Of a DNA stretch of 64,000 bases, positions 49,975-58,901 are shown piece after piece. Where the stretch lies: positions 516,272 to 580,271 of the forward strand of contig NZ_BSEN01000006.1 in assembly GCF_027921845.1 (NCBI RefSeq), read 5' to 3'. The notes below the pieces were generated by a model. That model searched no databases. It was not told the origin of the DNA and saw only the letters and a list, made by a program, of their open reading frames with translations. This DNA is from Leifsonia poae. GTDB taxonomy: Bacteria; Actinomycetota; Actinomycetes; Actinomycetales; Microbacteriaceae. A program made the position numbers and the translations under genes. How positions within the stretch are numbered: the first letter of the stretch is position 1; each line of letters begins with the position of its first letter.

Positions 49975-51612
49975 TCAGGCGGCGGTGAGCCAGACGGTGA
50001 CGTCCTGCGGGATGGCATTGTGGTCGAGCGCACCGCTGACGAGCAGCACCTCGCCCTCCGGAAGCGGGATCAGCGTCTCGCCGAGGTTCGTCACGACGGT
50101 CACATTCCCGTTGCGGAATGCGATCACATCGGTGCCGAGCGACAGCCACTCGAGCTCGCCGAACGCGAGGTCGTTCGCACTGCGAGCGGCCAGCGCCTCC
50201 TCGTACATGCTCAGCGTCGATCCAGGCACGCCCTCCTGCACGTCGCGGGCGTACGACGCCCACGACGACGGCTGCGGCAGCCAGCTCGAGTCGCTCGGGC
50301 CGAACCCGTACGACGGCGCGGCCGACTCCCACGGAATCGGCACCCGGCAGCCGTCGCGTCCGTAGCGCTCGCCGTTCGTGCGGAACCAGGTCGGGTCCTG
50401 CCGGGCGGAGTCGGGGAGGTCGATGACCTCGGGGAGGCCGAGCTCCTCGCCCTGGTAGAGGTAGGCGGAGCCGGGCAGGGCCAGCATCAGGGCCGTCGCC
50501 GCGCGCGCACGGTGCAGCGCGAAGGCGGTGTCCGGGATCCCGGTCGACTTCGGGCCGAGCCCGTGGCCCTGCAGGTTCTCGGTGGTGAGGGCGAGGCGCG
50601 TGGCGTGGCGCACGACGTCGTGGTTCGAGAGCACCCAGGTGCTCGGGGCGCCGACACTGCCGAAGACCTCGATCGAGCGGTCGATCACGTGGCGGAGCGC
50701 TGCGGCATCCCAGGGCGTCTCGAGGTAGCCGAAGTTGAACGTCTGCTGCATCTCGTCGGGGCGTACCCAGAGGGCCAGCTTCTCGAGGGGCTCGACCCAC
50801 GCCTCGCCGCACAGCACGCGATCGCCCTCGTACTCCTCGAGCAGCTTGTGCCAGTCGCGGTAGATCGCGTGCACACCATCCTGCGCCCAGTACGGCGGAG
50901 TGGACGGCTCGATCGAGGCGTCCGCGCCGATCTCGGGTTCGAGCGCGACGCCGCCACCGCCCATGCTGCCCTGGTGCTCCGGCGGCGTGTAGTCGGGGAG
51001 GCCGTCCTCCTTCACCATGCCGTGCGCCACGTCCACGCGGAAGCCGTCGACACCGCGGTCGAGCCAGAAGCGCAGGATGCCGCGGAACTGCTCCCACACC
51101 CACGGGTTGTTCCAGTTCAGGTCGGGCTGCGACGAGTCGAACAGGTGCAGGTACCACTGGCCGGGGGTGCCGTCGGGCTCGGTCACGCGCGACCACGCGG
51201 CGCCGCCGAAGATGGACTCCCAGTTGTTCGGCGGCAGCGACCCGTCCGGGCCCTTGCCGTCGCGGAACAGGTACCGCTCGCGCTCCGGGCTTCCCGGCCC
51301 GGCGGCCAGTGCCTCCTGGAACCAGGCGTGATCGCTCGACGTGTGGTTCGGGACCAGGTCGATGATCACACGCAGGCCGAGGCCGTGCGCCGTCTCGAGC
51401 ATCACGTCGAAGTCGGCGAGCGTGCCGAACAGCGGGTCCACGTCGCGGTAGTCGGCCACGTCGTAGCCGGCGTCGCGCTGCGGAGACGTCTGGAACGGCG
51501 ACAGCCACACGGCGTCGACGCCCAGCGTGCGCAGGGCGGGGAGGCGGCGCGTGATGCCCGGGAGGTCGCCGATGCCGTCTCCGTCGGCGTCCGCGAACGA
51601 GCGCGGATACAC
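49975..51612 (-). CDS. GH13 alpha-glucosidase (alpha-amylase family)
   Basis: This enzyme of at least 545 residues has catalytic Asp194 (GFRVDVAHGM), Glu270 (LCGEAWVEP) and Asp332 (LSNHDVVR), and QPDLNW region V. It should hydrolyse terminal alpha-glucosidic bonds of imported maltodextrins. GTG 51612 is the only ATG/GTG/TTG in frame. The homologous N-terminal strand WWRSAVIYQVYPRSF starts about 13 codons upstream, so the true start is probably non-standard, perhaps ATC at 51708. It lies downstream of lacI on the same strand. Confidence 0.85.
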   Translation of the reverse strand: MYPRSFADADGDGIGDLPGITRRLPALRTLGVDAVWLSPFQTSPQRDAGYDVADYRDVDPLFGTLADFDVMLETAHGLGLRVIIDLVPNHTSSDHAWFQEALAAGPGSPERERYLFRDGKGPDGSLPPNNWESIFGGAAWSRVTEPDGTPGQWYLHLFDSSQPDLNWNNPWVWEQFRGILRFWLDRGVDGFRVDVAHGMVKEDGLPDYTPPEHQGSMGGGGVALEPEIGADASIEPSTPPYWAQDGVHAIYRDWHKLLEEYEGDRVLCGEAWVEPLEKLALWVRPDEMQQTFNFGYLETPWDAAALRHVIDRSIEVFGSVGAPSTWVLSNHDVVRHATRLALTTENLQGHGLGPKSTGIPDTAFALHRARAATALMLALPGSAYLYQGEELGLPEVIDLPDSARQDPTWFRTNGERYGRDGCRVPIPWESAAPSYGFGPSDSSWLPQPSSWASYARDVQEGVPGSTLSMYEEALAARSANDLAFGELEWLSLGTDVIAFRNGNVTVVTNLGETLIPLPEGEVLLVSGALDHNAIPQDVTVWLTAA

Positions 51613-51744
51613 CTGGTAGATGACGGCCGATCGCCACCACTCACGGCCGGGGGTGCCGGGGGTGTGCGAGATCGGGGTGAAAGCACGCGGGGAATCGGAG
51701 CTGGAGATGGTGGTCGCCTGTCTCTCGGGGGTGGGGATGAATCG

Positions 51745-51775
51745 ACAATAGCCGCGCAGTTCATGACTGCGTCAA
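51745..51775 (-). promoter_or_regulatory. Candidate promoter and operator half-site of the alpha-glucosidase
   Basis: On the minus strand TTGACG (51770-51775) and TATTGT (51745-51750) are spaced by 19 bases. CAAGCG (51773-51778 on the plus strand) overlaps the -35 and matches the core of the two LacI-type operators near 52.9 kb. The -10 would place the transcript start near 51738. Confidence 0.4.
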
Positions 51776-51783
51776 GCGAACGC

Positions 51784-52824
51784 TCAGGCTGTGTCGAGGG
51801 GTCGCGACGTGCTGTTGCGCACGACGAGCTGATACGGAACGGGGATCGTGGCCGACGCGTCGTGCTCGGGTAGGGCATCCGGTGTCGGGGCGGGTTCGAG
51901 GGCCTGCATCAGGACCTCGACGGCCAGCTCGCCCTGACGGTCGGGGAACTGAGCGACCGTGGTGAGCTGGAAGAAGTCGGCGAGTTCGTGGTCGTCGACC
52001 CCGGCGATCGAGATGTCGCGCGGAACGGAGAGCCCCAGATCGCGCGCGGCCAGGATGCTGCCGATCGCCATCTCGTCGGAGGCGGCGAAGATCGCGGTCG
52101 GCCGGTCGCGCGGGGCGCCGAGCAGCTGCTTGGCCGCGCGGTAGCCGCCCGCGATCGTGAAGTCCGCCGTCTGGAACAGGGCGGGCTGCAACGGGATGCC
52201 GGCCTCATCGAGCGCCTGCTGGTAGCCCATGCGCCGATTGGTCGGGATGTGGAAGTCGAGATCGAACTCCTTGTCGCCGCCGATGTGGGCGATGCGGCGA
52301 TGCCCCAGCGCGATCAGGTGGTCCGTCGCGAGCTTCGCGACCGCGCGGTCGTCGATCGTCAGCGTGCGCACACCGGGCAGCGGGCCGCCGACGCCGACGA
52401 GCGGCTTGCCGAGCGCGATCAGGCGGCCGACCTCGGCCTCGGTGAGTTCGAGAGAGACCGCGATCACCGCATCCACGCGCTTGCGCAGCAGGTGGTTCTC
52501 GAACACCGTGCGGCGCTCGTCCCCGCTGCCGCTCAGGTTGTAGAGGGTGAGGTCGTAGCCGCGGCGCAGCAGCGCACGCTCCGCGCCCTCGATCACGGAG
52601 GAGAAGAACCAGCGGTTGAGGTGCGGCACGACGGCGCCGATGTTCTTGGTGCGGCCGGATGCCAGGCTCGACGCGTTCGACGACACGACGTATCCGAGAG
52701 CGGCGGCAGCGTCGGCCACCCGTTTGCGCGTCGGCTCCGACACATGGGGGTTGCCGTTCAGCGCGCGGGACACCGTGGCGGTCGACACGCCCGCGGCGCG
52801 CGCGACGTCTTCGATGCCGGCCAT
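51784..52824 (-). CDS. LacI family transcriptional regulator
   Basis: This 346-residue sugar-responsive repressor has the LacI HTH at residues 1-25 (MAGIEDVARAAGVSTATVSRALNGN), the hinge, and a periplasmic-binding-protein-like effector domain (VVPHLNRWFFSSVIEGAERALLRRGYDL through IAGVDDHELADFFQLTTVAQF). It is divergent from a maltodextrin-type importer and transcribes toward the alpha-glucosidase, the likely regulon. Start at ATG 52824; a longer frame would place the HTH 58 residues inside, which is unusual. Confidence 0.93.
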   Translation of the reverse strand: MAGIEDVARAAGVSTATVSRALNGNPHVSEPTRKRVADAAAALGYVVSSNASSLASGRTKNIGAVVPHLNRWFFSSVIEGAERALLRRGYDLTLYNLSGSGDERRTVFENHLLRKRVDAVIAVSLELTEAEVGRLIALGKPLVGVGGPLPGVRTLTIDDRAVAKLATDHLIALGHRRIAHIGGDKEFDLDFHIPTNRRMGYQQALDEAGIPLQPALFQTADFTIAGGYRAAKQLLGAPRDRPTAIFAASDEMAIGSILAARDLGLSVPRDISIAGVDDHELADFFQLTTVAQFPDRQGELAVEVLMQALEPAPTPDALPEHDASATIPVPYQLVVRNSTSRPLDTA

Positions 52825-52893
52825 TGCCACCCCGCTGTTCTCGATGTCGTCGATCGATCCTAGCGAGGTCACGCGTCGGGCATCCTTCGATCT

Positions 52894-52907
52894 TGCAAGC
52901 GTTTCCA
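52894..52907. promoter_or_regulatory. LacI-type operator 1
   Basis: TTGCAAGCGTTTCC lies upstream of lacI. The core TGCAAGCGTTT recurs inverted at 53015-53025, on the other side of the divergent promoter region. Confidence 0.7.
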
Positions 52908-52982
52908 TGATTCGACAGCACTCTACGCGCATGAGCCGCCGCTGCAAACCGAAACTCCCGCCGATCCGCGGAAAATAGGGGT

Positions 52983-53011
52983 TTGCTATTGCGTCCAAAG
53001 TCGACTATTGA
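52983..53011 (+). promoter_or_regulatory. Promoter of the sugar ABC importer operon
   Basis: TTGCTA (52983-52988) and TATTGA (53006-53011) are separated by 17 bases. The second LacI operator begins directly downstream, so a bound repressor would block initiation. Confidence 0.55.
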
Positions 53012-53013
53012 TG

Positions 53014-53025
53014 AAAACGCTTGCA
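53014..53025. promoter_or_regulatory. LacI-type operator 2
   Basis: AAAACGCTTGCA is the inverse complement of the operator 1 core, with 11 matching bases. It lies just after the -10 of the importer promoter and about 80 bp before the binding-protein start codon. Confidence 0.7.
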
Positions 53026-53104
53026 TCACAGCGAGGGAATCCCGGTCTCGCAGAACGCGTCGACGACGCCCTCGACCCTGGCACAACCACAGAAAGGCAC
53101 ACCA

Positions 53105-54361
53105 ATGACGGTGACCAAACGATCGATGTTGCGCATCGCCGCGGTTGCGGCGACAGCCGTCGCGGCGACAGCGCTCGCCGGATGCTCGGCCGGAGGCGGC
53201 AACGCCGGCGACAGCTCCAGCGGCTCCAAGAGCATCACCCTCTGGGTCGACACCCAGCGCGCGCCCGCCCTGAAGGACGTCGCGGCGAAGTTCAAGAAGG
53301 ACACCGGCATCACGGTGAAGCTCGCGGTGAAGGACTTCGCGAAGGTCGACCAGGACTTCATCAGCCAGGTCCCGACCGGCAAGGGCCCCGACATCATCGT
53401 CTCGCCGCACGACAAGCTCGGCTCGTACGTGCAGAACGGCGTCGTCGCCCCGCTGCAGCTCGGCGGCAAGGAGAGCGACTACGCGAAGGTCGCCATCCAG
53501 GCGGTCACCTACGAGGGCAACGTCTACGGCCTGCCCTACTCGATCGAGAACGTCGCGCTGCTGCGCAACACGGCGCTCGCTCCCACCGCAGCCACCAGCT
53601 TCGACAACCTGATCGTCACCGGCAAGGCGTCGGTCGCCGCCGGAAAGTCGAAGTACCCCTTCCTGCTCGGCCTCGACCCGAAGCAGGGCGACCCGTACCA
53701 CATGTACCCGCTGCAGACCTCGTTCGGATCGTCCGTCTTCGCCCAGAAGGCCGACGGCACCTACGACGCCAGCAAGCTGACCCTCGGCGACTCCGCCGGC
53801 GTCGCGTTCGCGACCGCCGTGAAGAAGTGGGGCCAGGAGGGCGTGCTGAACGCCAACATCACCGGTGACATCGCCCTCGACGCGTTCGAGAAGGGCCAGT
53901 CGCCGTACTACCTGACCGGTCCGTGGAACGTCCCCGCCATCAAGGCGGCCGGCGTGAAGTACGCGATCGACCCCGTGCCCTCGGCCGGTGGCAAGCAGGG
54001 CAAGCCGTTCCTCGGCGTGAACGCGTTCTTCATCAGCTCGAAGAGCACCAACAAGGTCGCGGCCACCAAGTTCCTCGTCGACTACCTCGGCACGGATGCC
54101 GTGCAGGAGCAGCTCTACAAGGTCGGCGGCCGTCCGCCGGCGCTGACCACGGCGTACGACGCCGTCGCCGCGACCGACGCCGACATCAAGTCGTTCGGCG
54201 ACATCGGCCTGAACGGCGTTCCGATGCCGTCCATCCCGCAGATGGCCTCCGTCTGGGCCGACTGGGGCGGCGCCGAGCTGCAGCTCATCAAGGGCGACGG
54301 TGACCCCGCGACCGTGTGGAACACGGCCGCCACCAACGTCCAGTCGAAGATCAAGGGCTGA
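53105..54361 (+). CDS. Sugar ABC transporter substrate-binding lipoprotein (maltodextrin type)
   Basis: This 418-residue solute-binding protein has a lipoprotein signal with lipobox LAGC at Cys27 (MTVTKRSMLRIAAVAATAV region then ALAGC). The mature part matches MalE-type family 1 proteins: ITLWVDTQRAPALKDVAAKFKKDTGI, GKGPDIIVSPHDKLGSYVQNGVVAPL, YGLPYSIENVALLRN and SIPQMASVWADWGGA. It captures maltose or maltodextrins outside the membrane. ATG 53105 with AGAAAGG upstream. Confidence 0.93.
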   Translation: MTVTKRSMLRIAAVAATAVAATALAGCSAGGGNAGDSSSGSKSITLWVDTQRAPALKDVAAKFKKDTGITVKLAVKDFAKVDQDFISQVPTGKGPDIIVSPHDKLGSYVQNGVVAPLQLGGKESDYAKVAIQAVTYEGNVYGLPYSIENVALLRNTALAPTAATSFDNLIVTGKASVAAGKSKYPFLLGLDPKQGDPYHMYPLQTSFGSSVFAQKADGTYDASKLTLGDSAGVAFATAVKKWGQEGVLNANITGDIALDAFEKGQSPYYLTGPWNVPAIKAAGVKYAIDPVPSAGGKQGKPFLGVNAFFISSKSTNKVAATKFLVDYLGTDAVQEQLYKVGGRPPALTTAYDAVAATDADIKSFGDIGLNGVPMPSIPQMASVWADWGGAELQLIKGDGDPATVWNTAATNVQSKIKG

Positions 54362-54378
54362 CCCGCCCGTCTCTCCCG

Positions 54379-54410
54379 GCCGGAGCCGGCACCCAGGTGC
54401 CGGCTCCGGC
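54379..54410 (+). terminator. Intercistronic hairpin after the binding-protein gene
   Basis: Perfect 14-bp arms 54379-54392 and 54397-54410 enclose a 4-base loop between the binding-protein stop and the MalF-type start, without a T-run. Such hairpins commonly stabilise or partly terminate the binding-protein message, giving it excess expression. Confidence 0.75.
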
Positions 54411-54465
54411 TCTTCCGCTCCCGTCCTGTCAGGAGCACCGTCCTGCCTGAGCCACTGAGGAACAG

Positions 54466-56064
54466 ATGACCATCCAGCACGAGCGAGCGACGACGCTCGA
54501 CGTCCCCCCGCCATCCACGGATGCCCCGCTGCCGCCTCCCCGCGAACGGCGGTCGGGCGGCATCCTGGGCCTGGTCGTGAAGATCGTGCTGCTCGGGCTC
54601 CTCGACGCGTTCGCCGTCTGGGCCATCCTGATCATGGCCGGCCTGCAGATGTGGGTGCCGATCGCGATCACCGTGGTCATCACCGGCATCATCAACTGGA
54701 TCTACATCGGGGCGGGCAAGCGCCTGCCGGCCAAGTACCTCACCCCCGGCGTGTTCTTCCTGCTCGTCTTCCAGGTGTTCGTCATCGGCTTCAGCGGGTA
54801 CGTCGCCTTCACGAACTACAGCGACGGCCACAACAGCACCAAGTCGGATGCGATCAGCGCGATCGAGTCGACCGGCGCCAAGCGCGTGCCCGACTCTCCG
54901 GTCTATCAGGTGAACGTCCTCAAGAAGGACGGCACCCTGTACCTCCTCGCGACCGACGAGAAGGGTGTCAGCTCGATCGGCACGACGGATCAGCCGCTCA
55001 GCCCGGTCGACGATCCCACCAACGTCCCCGGTTACACGACGCTGCAGCTCTCCGAGGTGCTCGACAACCAGTCGGCGATCGCGGACCTGCGCGTTCCGGT
55101 CTCCGACGATCCGCAAGACGGCTTCCTCCGCACCGACGACGCCACCACGGCCTACGTGTTCAGGTCCGATGTCGTGTACGACGCCAAGACCGACACCTTC
55201 GTCGACGGCAACGGCGTCGTGTACTCCGACAACGGCAAGGGCGCGTTCGCCTCAGAGAGCGGAAAGGCGCTCAGCCCCGGCTGGAAGGTCGACGTCGGCT
55301 TCGCCAACTTCGTGAAGGCGTTCACCAACCCGCAGCTGTCCGGTCCGCTGCTGCGCGTCATCCTGTGGACCTTCGCGTTCGCCATCCTGTCGGTGCTGCT
55401 CTCGTTCGCGCTCGGTCTGTTCCTCGCGACGGTGCTCAACCACCCGTCGCTGCGCGGCAAGAAGTTCTACCGGGTGCTCGTCATCCTCCCGTATGCGTTC
55501 CCGCCGTTCCTCTCCGGGCTGGTCTGGGCCGGCCTCCTGAACCCTCAGTTCGGGTTCATCAACCAGGTGCTGTTCGGCGGCGCGGAGATCCCGTGGCTCA
55601 CCGACCCGTGGCTCGCGCGACTCAGCGTGGTGCTGGTGAACGTCTGGCTCGGGTACCCCTACATGTTCCTGGTCTGCCTCGGCGCGCTGCAGTCGCTGCC
55701 GCAGGAGGTCGACGAGGCGGCGAAGGTCGACGGCGCCCGCGCCTGGCGCATCTTCCGGTCGATCAAGCTACCGCTACTGCTCGTCTCGCTCGCGCCACTG
55801 CTGATCGCGTCGTTCGCCTTCAACTTCAACAACTTCAATGCGATCTACATGCTGACGAAGGGCTGGCCGCGGTTCACCGACACGACCTTCGACATCGGGT
55901 CGACCGACCTGCTGATCACCATGGTCTACAAGGTGGCGTTCGGTTCGGGAGGGGCTCGCGACTACGGCTTGGCCAGCGCGCTGTCGATCCTGATCTTCAT
56001 CCTGGTCGGCGTCATCTCGGTGATCGCATTCCGCCGCACGAAGTCGCTCGAGGAGATCAACTGA
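54466..56064 (+). CDS. Maltodextrin ABC transporter permease, MalF type
   Basis: This 532-residue permease has an N-terminal extension with two or three helices, a large extracytoplasmic insert (about residues 115-285, the MalF P2-like region), and a C-terminal permease core with the EAA motif EVDEAAKVDGARAWRIFRSIKLPLL. It forms the membrane channel with the next gene product. No ATPase gene is nearby; a shared MsiK-type ATPase encoded elsewhere is expected, as in other actinobacteria. The stop overlaps the next start (TGATG). Confidence 0.92.
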   Translation: MTIQHERATTLDVPPPSTDAPLPPPRERRSGGILGLVVKIVLLGLLDAFAVWAILIMAGLQMWVPIAITVVITGIINWIYIGAGKRLPAKYLTPGVFFLLVFQVFVIGFSGYVAFTNYSDGHNSTKSDAISAIESTGAKRVPDSPVYQVNVLKKDGTLYLLATDEKGVSSIGTTDQPLSPVDDPTNVPGYTTLQLSEVLDNQSAIADLRVPVSDDPQDGFLRTDDATTAYVFRSDVVYDAKTDTFVDGNGVVYSDNGKGAFASESGKALSPGWKVDVGFANFVKAFTNPQLSGPLLRVILWTFAFAILSVLLSFALGLFLATVLNHPSLRGKKFYRVLVILPYAFPPFLSGLVWAGLLNPQFGFINQVLFGGAEIPWLTDPWLARLSVVLVNVWLGYPYMFLVCLGALQSLPQEVDEAAKVDGARAWRIFRSIKLPLLLVSLAPLLIASFAFNFNNFNAIYMLTKGWPRFTDTTFDIGSTDLLITMVYKVAFGSGGARDYGLASALSILIFILVGVISVIAFRRTKSLEEIN

Positions 56065-56984
56065 TGTCCGTGACCACCGCTCCCTCCCGCACGACCGCGT
56101 CCGGTCGTCCGACACCCTCGGCGCGGCCGTTCCGCTTCGGCCGCTGGTTCCGCGACACCGGATGGCGCCACATCGTGGCCATCGCCATGGTCGTCGTGGC
56201 CGTCTTCCCGCTGGTCTACGTGCTGTCGGCGTCGTTCAACCCGTCCGGGTCGCTGGTCGGCTCGAACGACCTCTTCCGCACGGTCGACGGCAGCAACTAC
56301 GTTGCACTGTTCACCAACCCCGACCAGCCGTTCGGGCTGTGGTTCATCAACACGATGATCATCGGTCTCACGACCGCGGTCGCCACCGTCTTTCTCGGTG
56401 CCATGGCCGCGTACGCGTTCTCCCGGATGCGGTTCTCCGGCCGCCGGTTCGGACTCCTCAGCCTCATGCTGATCCAGATGTTCCCGCAGTTCCTCGCCGT
56501 GGTCGCGATCTTCCTGCTGCTGTCCGCGATCTCCGATGTCTTCCCGGCGCTCGGTCTCGGCAGCCAGCTCGGGCTGATCATGGTCTATCTCGGCGGAGCC
56601 CTCGGGGTGAACACGTACCTGATGTACGGCTTCTTCAGCTCCGTGCCGGTCTCGATCGACGAGGCAGCGAAGATCGACGGCGCGAGCCACGCGCAGATCT
56701 TCTTCGGGATCATCCTGCGGCTGGTCGCGCCGATCCTGGCGGTCGTCGGACTGCTGTCGTTCATCAGCTCCACCAGCGAGTACGTGATTGCGAGCGTCGT
56801 GCTCAACGACCCGAGCACGCAGACGCTGGCGGTCGGACTGTACTCGTTCGTGTCGCAGGAGTTCTCGAACAACTGGAGCATCTTCGCCGCCGGCGCCGTG
56901 CTGTCGGCCATCCCGGTGATGGTGGTGTTCCTCGCCCTTCAGAAATACATCGTTGGCGGTTTGACCGCAGGTTCGGTTAAGTAG
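56064..56984 (+). CDS. Maltodextrin ABC transporter permease, MalG type
   Basis: This 306-residue permease has six helices and the EAA loop SIDEAAKIDGASHAQIFFGIILRLVAP. The last helix and short C terminus (FLALQKYIVGGLTAGSVK) match MalG, whose tail contacts the ATPase. Its ATG shares the A of the upstream TGA. It is followed 4 bp later by a cyclomaltodextrinase-like gene in the same operon. Confidence 0.93.
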   Translation: MSVTTAPSRTTASGRPTPSARPFRFGRWFRDTGWRHIVAIAMVVVAVFPLVYVLSASFNPSGSLVGSNDLFRTVDGSNYVALFTNPDQPFGLWFINTMIIGLTTAVATVFLGAMAAYAFSRMRFSGRRFGLLSLMLIQMFPQFLAVVAIFLLLSAISDVFPALGLGSQLGLIMVYLGGALGVNTYLMYGFFSSVPVSIDEAAKIDGASHAQIFFGIILRLVAPILAVVGLLSFISSTSEYVIASVVLNDPSTQTLAVGLYSFVSQEFSNNWSIFAAGAVLSAIPVMVVFLALQKYIVGGLTAGSVK

Positions 56985-56988
56985 GGAC

Positions 56989-58875
56989 ATGCAGCCCCAC
57001 CACGACGGCTCTCCCCTCCACGTATCGAATCAGGCACCCGTCCTCGGCGACACGGTGCTGGTGCGCGTGCGCATCCCGCAGAGCTGGGGTGGGGTCGACG
57101 CTGTGCGGACGCGGTCGAATCCGAATCACGAACCCCGGTTCTCGGATGCGCACGTCATCGCGTCGCGCGACGGCTGGGATTGGTGGGAGGCGCCGATCTT
57201 CGTGGAGAACCCGATCCACGGGTACCGATTCCTCATCTCGAGGTCGGACGGCGAGAAGGTGTGGGTGAACGCGACGGGCACGCACTCGATCGAGACCCTC
57301 GACGCCGAGGACTTCAAACTGGTGACGTATCCGGCCGCGCCACCCTGGGTGGCGGAGACGGTGCTGTACCAGGTGTTCCCCGACCGGTTCGCACGATCGG
57401 CCGCCGCCGACGAGCGGCCGACGCCGGACTGGGCCATCCCCGCGATCTGGTCCGACCCGGTGGACGACGTTCCGCCCGGCCGGTCGCAGCAGTTCTACGG
57501 TGGCGACCTCGACGGGGTGACCGAGCATCTCGACCACCTGCAGCGGCTCGGCGCGAACATGATCTACCTCACGCCGGTGTTCCCCGGCCGTTCGAACCAC
57601 CGGTACGACGCGTCGAGTTTCGCCGAGGTCGACCCGCTGCTCGGCGGCGACGAGGCGCTCATCCGGTTGGTGGAGGCGGCGCACGAGCGCGGCATCCGGG
57701 TGATCGGCGACCTCACGTCCAATCACTGCGGCGACGGGCACGAGTGGTTCCGGGCCGCATTCGGCAACCCGGATGCCCCGGAGAGCGAGTTCTTCTACTG
57801 GCTCAACGACGAGCACACGGAGTACGTGTCGTGGCTCGGCGTCCCCAGCCTGCCGAAGTTCAACTGGAACTCGGCGGAGCTGCGACGCCGGTTCATCGAG
57901 GGCCCCGACTCGGTCGTCGGTCGCTGGCTCGCGGCGCCCTACGGGCTCGACGGCTGGCGCATCGACGTGGCGAACATGACCGGGCGCTACCTCGACCAGG
58001 ACCGCAACGAGCTCGTGCGCCGCACGGTGCGCGCGACCATGCTCGAGGTGAACCCCGACACGATCCTGCTCGGCGAGTCGACGAACGACGCAGCGAGCGA
58101 CTTCCAGGGCGACGCCTGGCACGGCGCCATGACGTACACGAACTTCACGCGGCCGGTATGGGGCTGGCTGTCGCTCGCCGACCGCGAATCGTCGTACTTC
58201 GGGCTGCCGTTCGGCACCATCCCGCTCTACACGGGGCGGCAGTTCTTCGAGGCGCACCAGCAGTTCACGGCCGGCTTCCCGTGGCGCACGCGGCTCGGCA
58301 CGATGAACGCGCTGGACACGCACGACACCCCGCGGTTCCTCACGAATGCACGCCCGGGTGCTGTGCCGGTGGCGTTCGGTCTGTCGGTGACGCCGCCGGG
58401 CATCCCGGTCGTGTTCGCCGGCGATGAGTTCGGGCTGACCGGGGCCGACGGGGAGGCGTCGCGCACGCCGATCCCGTGGGGCACCGAGCACCGCGAGGCC
58501 GCCGGCTCCGTCGATCTGTACGCGCGCCTCATCCGGTTGCGACGATCGCACCCGGCGCTGAACGGCGGCGGGATGCGGTGGCTCCATGTGGGCGACGACG
58601 TGCTGGTGTTCGTGCGGGAGGGCGCGCACGAGTCGGTGCTGGTGCTGGCAGCCAGGGCGGACGCGACGGTTACGCTCGACGCGGCGGCGATCGCGGGTGT
58701 GGAGGCGGCGATGCCGCTGGTCGGGGAGGCCGGGCTGGAGGCGGGCGGCGGTGCCGTTCGGCTGACAGCGACGGGGCCGACCTTCGCCGCGTGGCTGCTG
58801 CCGGGCGTGCAATTGCCGGAGTTCGGCGTGGTCGCCGGGGGATCCGGCGGGGAGGATGTCGCGGGGCAGGTCTAG
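56989..58875 (+). CDS. GH13 cyclomaltodextrinase/neopullulanase-like enzyme
   Basis: This 628-residue enzyme has an N-terminal beta-sandwich (about 1-115) resembling the CBM34-type domain of the GH13_20 group. The catalytic barrel carries Asp326 (GWRIDVANM), Glu363 (LLGESTND) and Asp446 (LDTHDTPR). The LPKFNW segment corresponds to the MPKLN-like region V of neopullulanases and cyclomaltodextrinases. No signal peptide is seen, so it acts in the cytoplasm on imported oligosaccharides. It is the last gene of the importer operon. Confidence 0.9.
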   Translation: MQPHHDGSPLHVSNQAPVLGDTVLVRVRIPQSWGGVDAVRTRSNPNHEPRFSDAHVIASRDGWDWWEAPIFVENPIHGYRFLISRSDGEKVWVNATGTHSIETLDAEDFKLVTYPAAPPWVAETVLYQVFPDRFARSAAADERPTPDWAIPAIWSDPVDDVPPGRSQQFYGGDLDGVTEHLDHLQRLGANMIYLTPVFPGRSNHRYDASSFAEVDPLLGGDEALIRLVEAAHERGIRVIGDLTSNHCGDGHEWFRAAFGNPDAPESEFFYWLNDEHTEYVSWLGVPSLPKFNWNSAELRRRFIEGPDSVVGRWLAAPYGLDGWRIDVANMTGRYLDQDRNELVRRTVRATMLEVNPDTILLGESTNDAASDFQGDAWHGAMTYTNFTRPVWGWLSLADRESSYFGLPFGTIPLYTGRQFFEAHQQFTAGFPWRTRLGTMNALDTHDTPRFLTNARPGAVPVAFGLSVTPPGIPVVFAGDEFGLTGADGEASRTPIPWGTEHREAAGSVDLYARLIRLRRSHPALNGGGMRWLHVGDDVLVFVREGAHESVLVLAARADATVTLDAAAIAGVEAAMPLVGEAGLEAGGGAVRLTATGPTFAAWLLPGVQLPEFGVVAGGSGGEDVAGQV

Positions 58876-58901
58876 GCGTGCCCGGGCGGGCTCGGTGGTG
58901 C

